A DNA stretch of 64,000 nt from CAZRHR01 sp964578885 (GCA_964578885.1 CAZOEO010000005.1:1-64000), one strand, 5' to 3'; positions 32,572 to 41,748 are shown, counted from the stretch's first letter. Translations and numbers: made by a program. Notes: a model not told the origin generated them from the sequence alone.

Positions 32572-33537
32572 ATGGAAGAATCCCCTAACGCGCCTATTCC
32601 TGTTCAGGAAGAAGCACCTAAAAAAGAAAAAAAAGGCAATAAGCTGTTGTTATTGTTGCTGCTATTACTGTTGTTGCTTTTAGGAGGAGCCGGGGCATTT
32701 TTGTTTAAAATATATGGAGAGGCCCAACTTGCATTTGTGGAACAGAAGGCTGCTTTAGACCTGTTGAATTCCCAATATGCAGAAGCGCAGGCAGATTTGG
32801 AAAAAGCACGTTTAGAAGTAGAAGGGCTGAGAAATGATTTGGTGCTTTCCAACGAAAGAGCAGATTCTTTACAAGCCGTCATCAATGGATTAGAGCAAGA
32901 TTTAAAACGTGCACGTTCAGCCAGATTGGAGTTTCGTCAGGGTGGTGCGCCCGTAAAATCGCAGTTGGACGCCATCCGTGCGGACAATGAAGCCATGAAG
33001 CGTCAGATTTCGCAATTAACAGCGGAAAACGGAAACCTTCGTGAACAAAATAAAGCCATGACGGGCAGAATGGATTCGCTGAACCAAGAAAATCAAACCA
33101 TTGTAGACCGCTCCAGAGAGTTGGAAGACCGCATGGCGTTGGCAAGAAAAATAAGGGTTTTCCGATCAGAGCTCATTGGCGTTCGGTTTCGTGGAAATGG
33201 TATTCCGTACGTAGATGACCGAATCCGTAAGGTCAAAAAATTTGAAGTGGAATTCGACGTACAAGAAAATCCCGTTGCCGTTACCGGTGAAAGGGTGGCG
33301 TATGTAGTCATCACCACACCAGGTAAAATCGTTTTAAACAGCGACCAGAATCAAACCTTTGATTTCATGGGTGTTCAAAGACTTTACACAACGAAAAAAG
33401 CATTCAGTTTCCGTGGAAAAGGACAACGGGTCATTGCAGAATTTGACATTACAGATCCTCTTCCCAAAGGATTATACACTGCGGAGGTCTTTATTGACGG
33501 TGAGCTCGTGTCTACCGCCAAGAATACTTTCCGGTAA
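32572..33537 (+). CDS. membrane-anchored coiled-coil protein, unknown function
   Basis: A 321-residue protein. A Pro/Lys-rich cytoplasmic N-terminus of 24 residues is followed by 13 consecutive leucines and G-G-A-G-A-F-L-F, a single transmembrane anchor. Residues about 50-205 are a long coiled coil, periplasmic if the positive-inside rule holds. Residues about 210-321 form a beta-rich domain (I-R-V-F-R-S-E-L-I-G-V-R-F-R-G-N-G, K-K-F-E-V-E-F-D-V, L-P-K-G-L-Y-T-A-E-V-F-I-D-G). I recall such proteins as conserved Bacteroidota hypotheticals without a known role. Own promoter, strong terminator. Confidence 0.8.
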   Translation: MEESPNAPIPVQEEAPKKEKKGNKLLLLLLLLLLLLLGGAGAFLFKIYGEAQLAFVEQKAALDLLNSQYAEAQADLEKARLEVEGLRNDLVLSNERADSLQAVINGLEQDLKRARSARLEFRQGGAPVKSQLDAIRADNEAMKRQISQLTAENGNLREQNKAMTGRMDSLNQENQTIVDRSRELEDRMALARKIRVFRSELIGVRFRGNGIPYVDDRIRKVKKFEVEFDVQENPVAVTGERVAYVVITTPGKIVLNSDQNQTFDFMGVQRLYTTKKAFSFRGKGQRVIAEFDITDPLPKGLYTAEVFIDGELVSTAKNTFR

Positions 33538-33557
33538 ACGTTTACTGGTATTGGCAT

Positions 33558-33599
33558 ATCCTTTCGGTTGGGTCACGCTCTACCGAAAGGATTTTTTTT
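33558..33599 (+). terminator. strong rho-independent terminator
   Basis: ATCCTTTCGGT (33558-33568) pairs perfectly with ACCGAAAGGAT (33582-33592); an eight-T run follows. It ends the coiled-coil gene. Confidence 0.9.
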
Positions 33600-33689
33600 G
33601 TTTAGGGGGCATGAAAGCCTGTTGGGCATGAATTTTTTCCCAGCATTATCCGAAATTAGTGTAATTTCGCCTCCCATAAACAAATAAAC

Positions 33690-34598
33690 ATGAGTTTACT
33701 GGTCATTGGCACGGTTGCTTTCGATGAAATTGAAACACCATTTGGCGCTAGCGGACGTGTCATTGGAGGCGCTGCCACCTATGTATCTATCGCTGCTTCC
33801 TACTTTAGAAAAGACATCCACCTGGTGTCTGTGATTGGAGATGATTTCCCACAATCCGGAATCGATCATTTTCATCGCAGAGGCATTCATACCGATGGCT
33901 TACAGCTTAAAAAAGGACAAAAATCCTTCTTTTGGGCTGGCCGCTATCGTGCCGACATGAACAGCAGAGATACGTTAGATACACAACTCAACGTTTTAGC
34001 AGATTTCGACCCTATTGTACCTGAAACTGCTAAGAACTGCGAATATCTTATGTTGGGAAATTTGATGCCCAGCTTGCAGCTCAAGGTTTTGAATCAAATG
34101 AACCAGCGCCCCAAACTGGTGGTAATGGATACCATGAATTTTTGGATGGATTCTGCATGGGACGATTTAATTCAGGTTCTGAAAAAAGTGGATGTTCTTA
34201 CCATCAACGATGAAGAAGCACGTCAGCTGTCCGGTGAGTTTAGCTTGGTGAAAGCAGCGAGAAAAATCCTGACCATGGGACCAAAATATCTCGTGATAAA
34301 AAAAGGAGAAAACGGAGCCTTATTGTTCCATGAGAACGAAATGTTCTATGCTCCTGCTCTTCCTTTGGAAGAAGTTTTCGACCCCACCGGGGCAGGCGAC
34401 AGCTTTGCAGGTGGTTTTATCGGACACCTTTCTTCTACAGGCGATATTTCCTTCGAAAACATGAAAAAAGCCGTGATTTATGGTTCCGCTATTGCTAGCT
34501 TTTGTGTGGAAAAATTCGGCATCGACCGCGTGGTTGACCTTACCCAGGAAGAATTAAGTCAACGTATTGGAAAATTTGCCGAATTGGTAAAATTTTAA
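33690..34598 (+). CDS. PfkB-family carbohydrate/nucleoside kinase
   Basis: A 302-residue ribokinase-type sugar kinase. It has G-G-A-A-T-Y-V-S-I-A-A near residue 28, the V-S-V-I-G-D-D-F block, and the C-terminal signature DPTGAGDSFAGGFIGHL with the catalytic Asp. Family members phosphorylate ribose, adenosine, fructose or fructose-6-phosphate; sequence alone does not fix the substrate. It is flanked by terminators on both sides, so it is a single-gene unit. Confidence 0.92.
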   Translation: MSLLVIGTVAFDEIETPFGASGRVIGGAATYVSIAASYFRKDIHLVSVIGDDFPQSGIDHFHRRGIHTDGLQLKKGQKSFFWAGRYRADMNSRDTLDTQLNVLADFDPIVPETAKNCEYLMLGNLMPSLQLKVLNQMNQRPKLVVMDTMNFWMDSAWDDLIQVLKKVDVLTINDEEARQLSGEFSLVKAARKILTMGPKYLVIKKGENGALLFHENEMFYAPALPLEEVFDPTGAGDSFAGGFIGHLSSTGDISFENMKKAVIYGSAIASFCVEKFGIDRVVDLTQEELSQRIGKFAELVKF

Positions 34599-34620
34599 AT
34601 ATCTTTTGAAAGAACAGGAA

Positions 34621-34651
34621 GGCATCCGGAGTTTCTGGGTGCCTTTTTTTT
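34621..34651 (+). terminator. rho-independent terminator after the PfkB gene
   Basis: GGCATCC (34621-34627) pairs with GGGTGCC (34637-34643) with one T-G wobble, followed by eight T. Confidence 0.8.
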
Positions 34652-34723
34652 GTGCAGAGAACGCGGAGGAGGTCGGTTCCTCTTTGCGTACTTAGCGAGA
34701 CCTTGGCGCACTTTGCGGTAAAA
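34652..34723. repeat. 72-bp interspersed repeat, copy A
   Basis: Contains GAACGCGG, AGGTCGGTTC, CTTAGCGAGACCT and ends CACTTTGCGGTAAAA. It matches copy B at 34789-34860 at about 62 of 72 positions. The CTTTGCG/CTTAGCG/ACTTTGCGGT pattern resembles a repeat family seen between genes in many unrelated bacterial genomes. No coding frame is involved. It lies directly after the PfkB terminator. Confidence 0.75.
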
Positions 34724-34788
34724 GAAAAGACTGGTTTGATAACCCAGAGGACACAGAGGTGTCTATTCTTTAAGAGAAGCATGGTTTT

Positions 34789-34860
34789 GCGCATAGAACG
34801 CAGGGGAAGTCGGTTCATCTTTGCGGCCTTAGCGAGACCTTTGCACACTTTGCGGTAAAA
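34789..34860. repeat. 72-bp interspersed repeat, copy B
   Basis: Direct copy of 34652-34723, same orientation, same length, ending immediately before the copA stop region. The 65 nt between the copies contain CCCAGAGGACACAGAGG, which often accompanies this repeat type. Direct repeats this close can recombine or slip. Confidence 0.75.
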
Positions 34861-34869
34861 AATGTACTA

Positions 34870-37260
34870 TTAAAAAGTAGATTTGCTCCACTTCAAGCGC
34901 AGGCTATTGGCGACTACGCTCACGGAGCTAAGTGCCATGGCGGCTCCGGCCCACATGGGATCCATTCGGAATCCGAAAAAAGGATAAAGAATGCCTGCGG
35001 CAATTGGAATGGAAAGGACGTTATAAAGAAATGCCCAAAATAAATTTTGTCGAATGGCACGAAGGGTTGTTTTGGATAAAGAAATCACTTCCGGAATGCC
35101 TGATAAGTCATTCGTAGTAAGAGTGATTCCGGCAGTTTCAAGGGCAACCTCACTGGCCTTTCCCATAGAAATACCCACATCTGCAGAAGCCAGTGCCGCC
35201 CCATCGTTCATGCCATCTCCAATCATGGCTACCACTTTTCCATTGGCTTGAAGTGCACGCACATAGTCTACTTTCCCTTCTGGCAGGACATCTGCTTTCA
35301 CATGTTGAATTTGTACCTGGTCGGCAACTGCCCTGGCGGTGAGTAAACGGTCACCGGTCAGCATATGCACTTCGATGCCCATGGATTGAAGGGCCGCTAC
35401 CGCTGCTGGAGCGCTTGCTTTAATCGCGTCGCCGATGGCCAACCAACCTTTCCATTGATTGCCCGCCATGACGCCAAAAACGGTATGTCCTTTCAACATT
35501 TCCGCTTTTACCTCAGCCGCCAATTCCGATGGCCACTGATGCTCTTCTCCCAATAAGGCGTGTAAAGCCCCCACCTTCCAAAGGCATCCATCCACTTCTC
35601 CTTGAATGCCCATTCCGGGAATGGCCAGAAAATTCGAGACCGGACGTATGGTTTCCTTTGAAAAAAAAGATACAACTGCCTGCGCGATGGGATGCTCGGA
35701 ATGCACTTCAAGACTTTTCACCGAAACGGCAGAAATCGCATCAAGCGTACTGGTATTCATTACTTTCGGTTTTCCTTCGGTGATGGTACCCGTTTTATCT
35801 AAAACAACCACCTGAAGATGAGCAGCTTGCTCCAAAGCGGCCGCATCCCGTATGAGCAAACCTTTGGCAGCTCCCATACCCATTCCGACCATTAGAGCTG
35901 TAGGAGTTGCCAATCCAAGTGCACATGGACAGGCCACCACCAAAATAGTCACACAGGCGTGTAATCCCTCATAGAATCCATGCGTTCCACCAAATATCCA
36001 CCAAATCAGCCAGGCCAAAACGCCAAGACCCACTACGGCTGGTACAAAAATGGAAGCAATCCGGTCGGCCAGGGTTTGAATGGGGGCTTTGGAACCTTGC
36101 GCTTCCTCAACCAATTGAATAATTTTTCCCAAAACGGTATCCTCCCCTACTTTTCCCACTTCGATGTCTAAACTTCCCAGGAGATTCGCGGTACCGGCAA
36201 AAACGGCATCGCCGGGCTGTTTATGCACCGGCAAGGCTTCTCCCGTAAGCAATTGCTCTTCTATATCACTTTGTCCTTCTACCACACGGCCATCCGCCGG
36301 AATCACATTTCCAGGCAATACGCGAATCATGTCGCCCGGCAACAATTCCTCCAAAAGGGTTTCTTCCAGGGAAGCGTCTTCCAGTTTTCTCAGCGCATAG
36401 GGTGGCCGCAGGGCGATCAACTTTCCAATGGCGTCGGTGGTTTTCACTTTCGCTTGTTCTTCCAACCATTTTCCCAATAAAAGAAAAGTAAGCACCACCG
36501 CTGCACTTTCGAAATACACATGCGGATGCACGCCGCGACTGTGCCAATATTCAGGAAAAAGGGTATTGAACACCGAAAATACATAGGCGAGGATGGTAGA
36601 AAGCGTCACCAATGTATCCATGGTCATTTGTTTGTGCCTGGCCTGACGAAAGGCGCGCAGGAAAAAATCCTGACCGGCCCAGGCGATAATTGGCGTGGAC
36701 AATGCCCAGAGCCAATAGGGCGTCCAGGATTCGTGCATAAAACCCATACCAATGACAACCAATGGTAGGGACAAAATAGCGGCAAACAAGGCCTTTCGCC
36801 CCAGTAATTTCCGCTCTTCCACCTGGCGGCGAGCGGTTTCAATGGAAGTAGAAGCACCGGTTTGCGGAACGAGATCATAACCAGCATCCTGCACGGCATT
36901 TCTGATGGCTTCTGGATTTGTCAAATCTGGCAAATACGTCACCACCACATTGGCAGATGCGTAATTCAGTCGGGCTTTTAATGCGCCAGGCAAAGCCAAT
37001 ATCGCGGAAGTGACACTGGCAGCGCAGGCCACGCAGGCCATTTCAAGGACTTGAAAACGTTGGGAAGCCGTATGAATACTCCAACCTGCGTCATCGCACT
37101 GAGATAACATCATACGGATTCGTTCAGCCGAAAGCGCAGTCTCCAGAATCAACTGAAAAGCGTCTGGCTCAGTTGTATTGAAACGGGCTTCAGGAAAAAG
37201 GTGAGATTCCGGCGTTTGAGCCGAAGCAAACTTTTTAGAAAACTGCAAAATAATCGCCAT
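34870..37260 (-). CDS. copA: copper-translocating P-type ATPase
   Basis: A 796-residue P1B ATPase. After about 70 residues unlike standard domains comes a heavy-metal-associated domain with CVACAAS (GMxCxxC-type, in the form EMACVAC). Eight helices and ATPase motifs follow: L-L-T-G-E-A-L-P, the ion-path C-P-C in VACPCALGLATPTAL, the phosphorylation motif DKTGTITEGK, S-E-H-P-I-A-Q, M-L-T-G-D-R and G-D-G-M-N-D-G-A-A-L. CPC with these flanks fits Cu(I) export from the cytosol. ATG at 37260 is preferred to a GTG 15 nt upstream. The gene lies 51 nt after the thioredoxin gene on the same strand. Confidence 0.95.
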   Translation of the reverse strand: MAIILQFSKKFASAQTPESHLFPEARFNTTEPDAFQLILETALSAERIRMMLSQCDDAGWSIHTASQRFQVLEMACVACAASVTSAILALPGALKARLNYASANVVVTYLPDLTNPEAIRNAVQDAGYDLVPQTGASTSIETARRQVEERKLLGRKALFAAILSLPLVVIGMGFMHESWTPYWLWALSTPIIAWAGQDFFLRAFRQARHKQMTMDTLVTLSTILAYVFSVFNTLFPEYWHSRGVHPHVYFESAAVVLTFLLLGKWLEEQAKVKTTDAIGKLIALRPPYALRKLEDASLEETLLEELLPGDMIRVLPGNVIPADGRVVEGQSDIEEQLLTGEALPVHKQPGDAVFAGTANLLGSLDIEVGKVGEDTVLGKIIQLVEEAQGSKAPIQTLADRIASIFVPAVVGLGVLAWLIWWIFGGTHGFYEGLHACVTILVVACPCALGLATPTALMVGMGMGAAKGLLIRDAAALEQAAHLQVVVLDKTGTITEGKPKVMNTSTLDAISAVSVKSLEVHSEHPIAQAVVSFFSKETIRPVSNFLAIPGMGIQGEVDGCLWKVGALHALLGEEHQWPSELAAEVKAEMLKGHTVFGVMAGNQWKGWLAIGDAIKASAPAAVAALQSMGIEVHMLTGDRLLTARAVADQVQIQHVKADVLPEGKVDYVRALQANGKVVAMIGDGMNDGAALASADVGISMGKASEVALETAGITLTTNDLSGIPEVISLSKTTLRAIRQNLFWAFLYNVLSIPIAAGILYPFFGFRMDPMWAGAAMALSSVSVVANSLRLKWSKSTF

Positions 37261-37311
37261 GGAAGAATTATTCACCTTTCAGGAGCGTCACCCTGCACAA
37301 AGGAAGAGACA

Positions 37312-37839
37312 TTAGCCGTTCAGTTTACTTTTAAACTGTTGGGTAAACTGCTCCCAAGGCGTAGTTTTGTAGGCGCCGGAACCGAAGAAAATGATAACAG
37401 GTTCCAGGTTTTCAGGCGTTTGATAACCAGCCAACGGCTGAATCATATTCTGAAGTTCATCTAAAAAAACCAGCGTAGGATAGCTCAACTGGCCCGAAGT
37501 AAGTGCTGCTGCCAGCTCATGATACCCACGCATGCCTGACGGAACAAATTTGTATACTCTTTCTTTAAATGTAACCTGTCCCTTTTGTTCTGCATCAAAC
37601 TTCACCGGATAAAACTGGGTATTGAGGATGGCTGCAATCACCGGATGAGAGAATGTTTTGGAATCCATCACTTTACACCAGCCACACCAATCGGTATACA
37701 AATCAATCATCATGGGCTTGGGCGTGGTTTTAGCTAATTCAATGGCTTCTTCAAACGTGTACCATTTTACGGAAGCAGTTGCTTGACTGTGTACGGTTAA
37801 CAGGGTAAAAAGACCCAATATGGAGGCGAAAATTCTCAT
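37312..37839 (-). CDS. periplasmic thioredoxin-like protein
   Basis: A 175-residue protein with a signal peptide (MRIFASILGLFTLLTVHSQA). The thioredoxin-fold active site is LYTDWCGWCKVMD with a CGWC pair near residues 52-55; S-Y-P-T-L-V-F-L-D holds the expected cis-Pro. This DUF255/thioredoxin_7-like group reduces or isomerises periplasmic disulfides. It sits just upstream of copA, so it might help keep copper-sensitive thiols reduced, but that is only a neighbourhood guess. Confidence 0.9.
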   Translation of the reverse strand: MRIFASILGLFTLLTVHSQATASVKWYTFEEAIELAKTTPKPMMIDLYTDWCGWCKVMDSKTFSHPVIAAILNTQFYPVKFDAEQKGQVTFKERVYKFVPSGMRGYHELAAALTSGQLSYPTLVFLDELQNMIQPLAGYQTPENLEPVIIFFGSGAYKTTPWEQFTQQFKSKLNG

Positions 37840-37907
37840 GTGAACGTTTAGTTGAACAATTTACGAAAATTGGGCCAAAGTGATGTGAAAAACATGTTAA
37901 ACCGATT

Positions 37908-38687
37908 TTAGTAGCCGGTTTTGGGCGTTTCAGCCGTTTCTCCGAAGAATCCGGAGGCCAAAGTCCCAGCCAAACCAGAAGCACCAATTCGGAAATCACG
38001 TGGAGAAACCGCCCGACCTCTCAAGCGTTGTACCAAAGTCACATATTCTTCTGCCTGTTGAGGTTCTCTCACCCCACCGGAAATTTTCACACCCATCGTG
38101 GTAGGATTACCTTTATCCAGAATCGCTTGCGTAAGAATTTCTGCCGCTTGGAGGCTGGCTCCGGCGGAAATTTTTCCTGTGGATGTTTTCAGAAAATCAG
38201 CACCGCCATCCAAGGCGGCGTTGGCCATTTGGCGAATAATATTGGCATCGGAGAACTGTCCGGTTTCCAAGATTACTTTAAGGGGAGCAGATCCGGCCGC
38301 AGCCTTTACACGTGCCACCTCCTCGACAATCGCATGCCAATCTCCGGCGGCGGCATAACCACGGTCGATCACCAAATCAATTTCCGTAGCGCCCTGTTCA
38401 AGAGCATATTGGGTTTCTGCGGCTTTTAAAAATTGAGGGGCTTTGCCGGTTGGAAAATTACCTGTAACGGCCGCTACAGGAACATTCATTCCGCCCAAAT
38501 GCTGCAATACAAAAGGGACCAATGGTGCAAAGACGCAAATAGCGGCCGGCTTTAATTGGCCTTCGGAACGTTCCCAAACCTTCACCCAATCACTGGTCCA
38601 GCGCCCTATTTGCTCCGGATGATCGGTATCGTTTAAACTGGTTAAATCCAAAAAAGAATAAAGGTGGGCAAAACGATTTTCATTCAT
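37908..38687 (-). CDS. deoC: deoxyribose-phosphate aldolase
   Basis: A 259-residue class I aldolase splitting 2-deoxyribose-5-phosphate into glyceraldehyde-3-phosphate and acetaldehyde. The Schiff-base lysine is in GADFLKTSTGK; other blocks are A-A-V-T-G-N-F-P-T-G, E-I-D-L-V-I-D-R-G, KVILETGQFSD and G-V-K-I-S-G-G-V-R. Length is typical of the longer form. It starts 3 nt after the DinB-like gene stop, so they are cotranscribed. It could serve nucleoside salvage with the NupC-type transporter at 26 kb. Confidence 0.95.
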   Translation of the reverse strand: MNENRFAHLYSFLDLTSLNDTDHPEQIGRWTSDWVKVWERSEGQLKPAAICVFAPLVPFVLQHLGGMNVPVAAVTGNFPTGKAPQFLKAAETQYALEQGATEIDLVIDRGYAAAGDWHAIVEEVARVKAAAGSAPLKVILETGQFSDANIIRQMANAALDGGADFLKTSTGKISAGASLQAAEILTQAILDKGNPTTMGVKISGGVREPQQAEEYVTLVQRLRGRAVSPRDFRIGASGLAGTLASGFFGETAETPKTGY

Positions 38688-38690
38688 AAA

Positions 38691-39203
38691 TCAAGCATTT
38701 AAATATCTTTCCAAAGCAATACGCACATGATGCCTCACGTGGCCAGCCAAAGCCACACCAATGGCCATGGGCTGGATGGGACTTCCATTGGCGGTACCCA
38801 ATTGAAGAAGTGCCTCGTTAGAAAGTGATGAGAACAAACAATAATTGGCTTTACGCAGGGCTAAAAATTCAGTGAGAAGGGCATTCCAATCAGGCAGATT
38901 TTTGCGACCTGCGCGGGCGTACTCGTTTTCATCGAAACCGGGTAGCGCCTGTTTTTCTCCACGCGCCAGCGCAAGGGCACGATATCCAAAAATACGTTCC
39001 GTATCATTGACATGTTGCGCCATTTGCCTCAAGGTCCATTTCCCTTCGGCATAAGCAAAATCCTGAAAATGTGTGGATACGGATTCCATCAGGTGATGCC
39101 ATTCCTTGCCGGATGCCTCTAAAGCATGCAGAACGTCGGATTCTGGAACCATGGCGAAATAGGGTTCCATAAACGGCGGATAAACCAAAAGTTCTTTTTG
39201 CAT
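38691..39203 (-). CDS. DinB family protein
   Basis: A 170-residue four-helix-bundle protein of the DinB/YfiT superfamily, metal-dependent and often involved in thiol transfer. Metal ligands are visible as E-W-H-H-L-M-E-S (His near 37), MAQHVNDTERIFGYRALALA (His) and a late G-H-V-R-H-H. ATG at 39203 (MQKELLVYPP) is preferred to a TTG 21 nt upstream. It precedes deoC with a 3-nt gap and follows the T9SS gene. Confidence 0.88.
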   Translation of the reverse strand: MQKELLVYPPFMEPYFAMVPESDVLHALEASGKEWHHLMESVSTHFQDFAYAEGKWTLRQMAQHVNDTERIFGYRALALARGEKQALPGFDENEYARAGRKNLPDWNALLTEFLALRKANYCLFSSLSNEALLQLGTANGSPIQPMAIGVALAGHVRHHVRIALERYLNA

Positions 39204-39235
39204 CGCAATCGAATCAACGAGCAAACTACGAGAAC

Positions 39236-40663
39236 TTAGGGGATTTTTACAAGTTTTTGGGGCAAGTTTCCATTTCCGGACAAAAAATACACGCCAGGTG
39301 CGAGGGCTGATGCGTCGATACGAGCCTCCTGGTCAGACAAAAATTCAATTTTCAGTGGAAGGGCAGATCCGGACACGTTGGTGAGTTGCCATTCTACATC
39401 CATAAGTTGAGACGAAAAAAACTGCCAGGCGTCGGTGGTGGGATTTGGCCATACACGCAAGGTTTGCTGAACGTCGGGACAATCTGCAAACCAAGGTCCG
39501 TAAGAAGTAGACTGGCCGTTGAAATCAACCTGAGTAATGCGTATGTATCCCTGAAAATCGTTTAAAGGCAAGTTGTAAATTTTGGGCGTTTGGGAATTTC
39601 CTGCGCCGGGAATTTCCGCCAGGGCGGTCCATGTGGCGGCATCTGCGCTTCCTTCGACCAAAAAATATTGGTTATTCCATTCGGACTGTGTAATCCATTG
39701 CACTTCTAATCCCCCGGGCAAACAAACAGACTCAAAAGAGGAAAACAAGATAGGCAATGGCGTTGGACCGGCTCCGCCGAAACCGAATGGACTAAAATTT
39801 CCAATGGGGGCAGGCGTTCCAACGAAGCCACAACCTGTTCCGCTGGTAATGGTTCCTTTTTTCCCATTGGCTTGCCAACCACCGTTCCCATGACTTTCCC
39901 ACGCCGATCCATTCCAGCGACTTACCATGACCAATGTAGGATCTGGCAAAACAGAAGCGCTATCATAATGCAAGGTTACCTGAACGGGTTGTGAGGGCGT
40001 CCAACGGTTTAGCATCCAGAATTCCCTGTTGGACATGGATGTGAGTCCACAATCCGGGTCGATGGATTGAATGGGATAACCAAAAGCGTTTGGATTCGCC
40101 TGATGATAATAAGCAGCGAAGCGAGCCGTAGCCACATCTGGGGCAGAAATCTCGATAGGTCGGAAAGCCTGTGCACTTCCCACGGGGAAAACAAAAGGTT
40201 CGTCGCCGGATTTATGCACCCAGCCCTGGACATAACTTGTCGAATCGGTTTGTTGCCATTGGGCACCGGGTAAAAAATGTACATAGGCACTTAAGGAATC
40301 AGCCCACGGAGCCGTCATTTTTCCAGATTGAAAAACCAAGGTCTTGGCAATTCTGAGCGAGGTACCCAACTGAACGCCAAATGCGTTATTCATAATCAGA
40401 CTATCTACCTGAATGGGCGTAGAGCCGCTCAGGGTTTGTCGACGGGAATGACTGAGCTCCAGCTTTCCCCAGCGAGCCTCTGCACTATCGCCGAGTGCGC
40501 CATGGTTGATTAAATCGCCCATCACCCGGATAGACGCACCGGAATCCAGTGTAATTTTGGTTCCAGGCTGAATCTCAACTAAAACCTGAGTTAAAACAGC
40601 CTGAATGGGGAAAACAAATAAGCAAAACGGCAAAAAAGTACTTAAAAGAATACGAATGGGCAT
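39236..40663 (-). CDS. secreted protein with T9SS type A sorting domain
   Basis: A 475-residue exported protein (MPIRILLSTFLPFCLFVF leader). The body is beta-rich, opening with a repeat-like region (L-D-S-G-A-S-I-R-V-M-G-D-L-I-N-H-G) and a P-L-P-I-L-F-S-S-F-E-S-V-C-L block frequent in Bacteroidota surface proteins ahead of a discoidin- or FN3-like unit. The end is a Por secretion tail: RVWPNPTTDAWQFF and a final A-P-G-V-Y-F-L-S-G...K-L-V-K-I. It should be secreted through T9SS and anchored to the cell surface. No enzymatic domain recognised. Confidence 0.85.
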   Translation of the reverse strand: MPIRILLSTFLPFCLFVFPIQAVLTQVLVEIQPGTKITLDSGASIRVMGDLINHGALGDSAEARWGKLELSHSRRQTLSGSTPIQVDSLIMNNAFGVQLGTSLRIAKTLVFQSGKMTAPWADSLSAYVHFLPGAQWQQTDSTSYVQGWVHKSGDEPFVFPVGSAQAFRPIEISAPDVATARFAAYYHQANPNAFGYPIQSIDPDCGLTSMSNREFWMLNRWTPSQPVQVTLHYDSASVLPDPTLVMVSRWNGSAWESHGNGGWQANGKKGTITSGTGCGFVGTPAPIGNFSPFGFGGAGPTPLPILFSSFESVCLPGGLEVQWITQSEWNNQYFLVEGSADAATWTALAEIPGAGNSQTPKIYNLPLNDFQGYIRITQVDFNGQSTSYGPWFADCPDVQQTLRVWPNPTTDAWQFFSSQLMDVEWQLTNVSGSALPLKIEFLSDQEARIDASALAPGVYFLSGNGNLPQKLVKIP

Positions 40664-40680
40664 GGGCGCTGAGTCTACCA

Positions 40681-40688
40681 CAAATTTA
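40681..40688 (-). promoter_or_regulatory. -7 promoter element (TAAATTTG)
   Basis: An exact TAnnTTTG match on the minus strand, 17 nt before the ATG at 40663. Confidence 0.6.
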
Positions 40689-40735
40689 AGTAAAACTTAT
40701 GGTTTTATTGAACCCGAAAAGCGCTCAAAAAAACA

Positions 40736-41707
40736 TTAGGAATGCCTTCGGTTGGCCTGTAAAACCGGTACTTTCCAAACAATTTCCTCCTCAAAACCTG
40801 TCTTTCTTTTTTCACAATTTACCATGGGGCAAATCCGACAACTGGTTGTAAGACAGGGGTCGGCATGCAGAAAAACTTCGACCCTACTTGGAAAAGCAGA
40901 TTGCAATGTTTGAGACACTGCTTCAAGGACGTCGTGTCCTTCCTGCACATTTAAAAACCAAGGAATGGTAGCATGGGCATCGATATGAATATCTCCACCG
41001 TAACGAATCACTCGTAAATTATGGATATCAATAAGTTGAGGATGTTTGTGTTGACGAAGAGTCTCGGCTACTTTTTCGAGCACTTCCGGATCGGCTTCGT
41101 CCATGATACCCGCAAGAGAAGCACGTAAAACAGAAAATCCGCTCCATCCTATATATAATGCAAATCCTATGGAAATAGCGGGATCGAGCCATGGATGTGG
41201 GAATAATTGGAAAGCGAGCAATGCGAGGAGCAGTGCAAAAGAGGAGAAGGCATCGGTCCAAAGGTGTCGGCCACCAGCTTCAAGGGCGAGGGAGCGCGTT
41301 TCTTTTCCCTTTTTCATCATGTACCGCCCCACAAGAAAATGTGTGGTTCCAGCCACGGCGGTAAGTATGGCGCCCCAGGCTAAATCGTTGATGGGTTGTG
41401 GATCTTGGAAACCATCAACGGCTTTCCATACAATGGCCGAAGCCGCAAAAACAATAAGACCACCTTCCAGTCCGGCGGCAAGAAATTGAATTTTCCCATG
41501 GCCATAGGGATGATCATGGTCATTCGGTCGGGCAGACAACCAGATGGCGTATAAAGAAAATGCGCCGGCCGTTAGGTTAATGACGGATTCCAGTGCGTCT
41601 GAAAGCACTGACAAAGCTCCCGTGAGCCACCAGGCCAGGAGCTTTATTCCCATAATCACAAAACCTAAAACCAGCACCCAACGTTGTATGCGCAAGGCTT
41701 CCACCAT
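40736..41707 (-). CDS. cation diffusion facilitator (CDF) family metal exporter
   Basis: A 323-residue inner-membrane exporter with six helices and a cytoplasmic C-terminal domain. Metal-site residues include S-D-A-L-E-S in helix 2, NDHDHPYGHGKIQFL in the loop and W-T-D-A-F-S-S in helix 5. The usual cytosolic domain (G-D-I-H-I-D-A-H-A) is followed by a Cys-rich tail, HADPCLTTSCRICPMVNC, which may bind metal. Exports Zn, Fe, Co, Cd or Mn in exchange for H+; specificity unknown. The 41-nt gap to the divergent thioesterase gene means both promoters overlap or interleave. Confidence 0.93.
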   Translation of the reverse strand: MVEALRIQRWVLVLGFVIMGIKLLAWWLTGALSVLSDALESVINLTAGAFSLYAIWLSARPNDHDHPYGHGKIQFLAAGLEGGLIVFAASAIVWKAVDGFQDPQPINDLAWGAILTAVAGTTHFLVGRYMMKKGKETRSLALEAGGRHLWTDAFSSFALLLALLAFQLFPHPWLDPAISIGFALYIGWSGFSVLRASLAGIMDEADPEVLEKVAETLRQHKHPQLIDIHNLRVIRYGGDIHIDAHATIPWFLNVQEGHDVLEAVSQTLQSAFPSRVEVFLHADPCLTTSCRICPMVNCEKRKTGFEEEIVWKVPVLQANRRHS

Positions 41708-41729
41708 ACAAAGATGATGGATTCGCGTT

Positions 41730-41737
41730 TACTTTTG
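41730..41737 (+). promoter_or_regulatory. -7 promoter element (TACTTTTG)
   Basis: An exact TAnnTTTG match 11 nt before the ATG at 41749. It lies in the 41-nt divergent gap; the CDF side shows only CATCTTTG (41716-41709, one mismatch) 1 nt before its ATG. Confidence 0.6.
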
Positions 41738-41748
41738 CAAAAAAAAGC

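Noticed and set aside
34652..34860. CRISPR-like array
   Set aside because: Only two copies of a 72-bp repeat, imperfect, with a 65-nt interval and no cas gene in the window.
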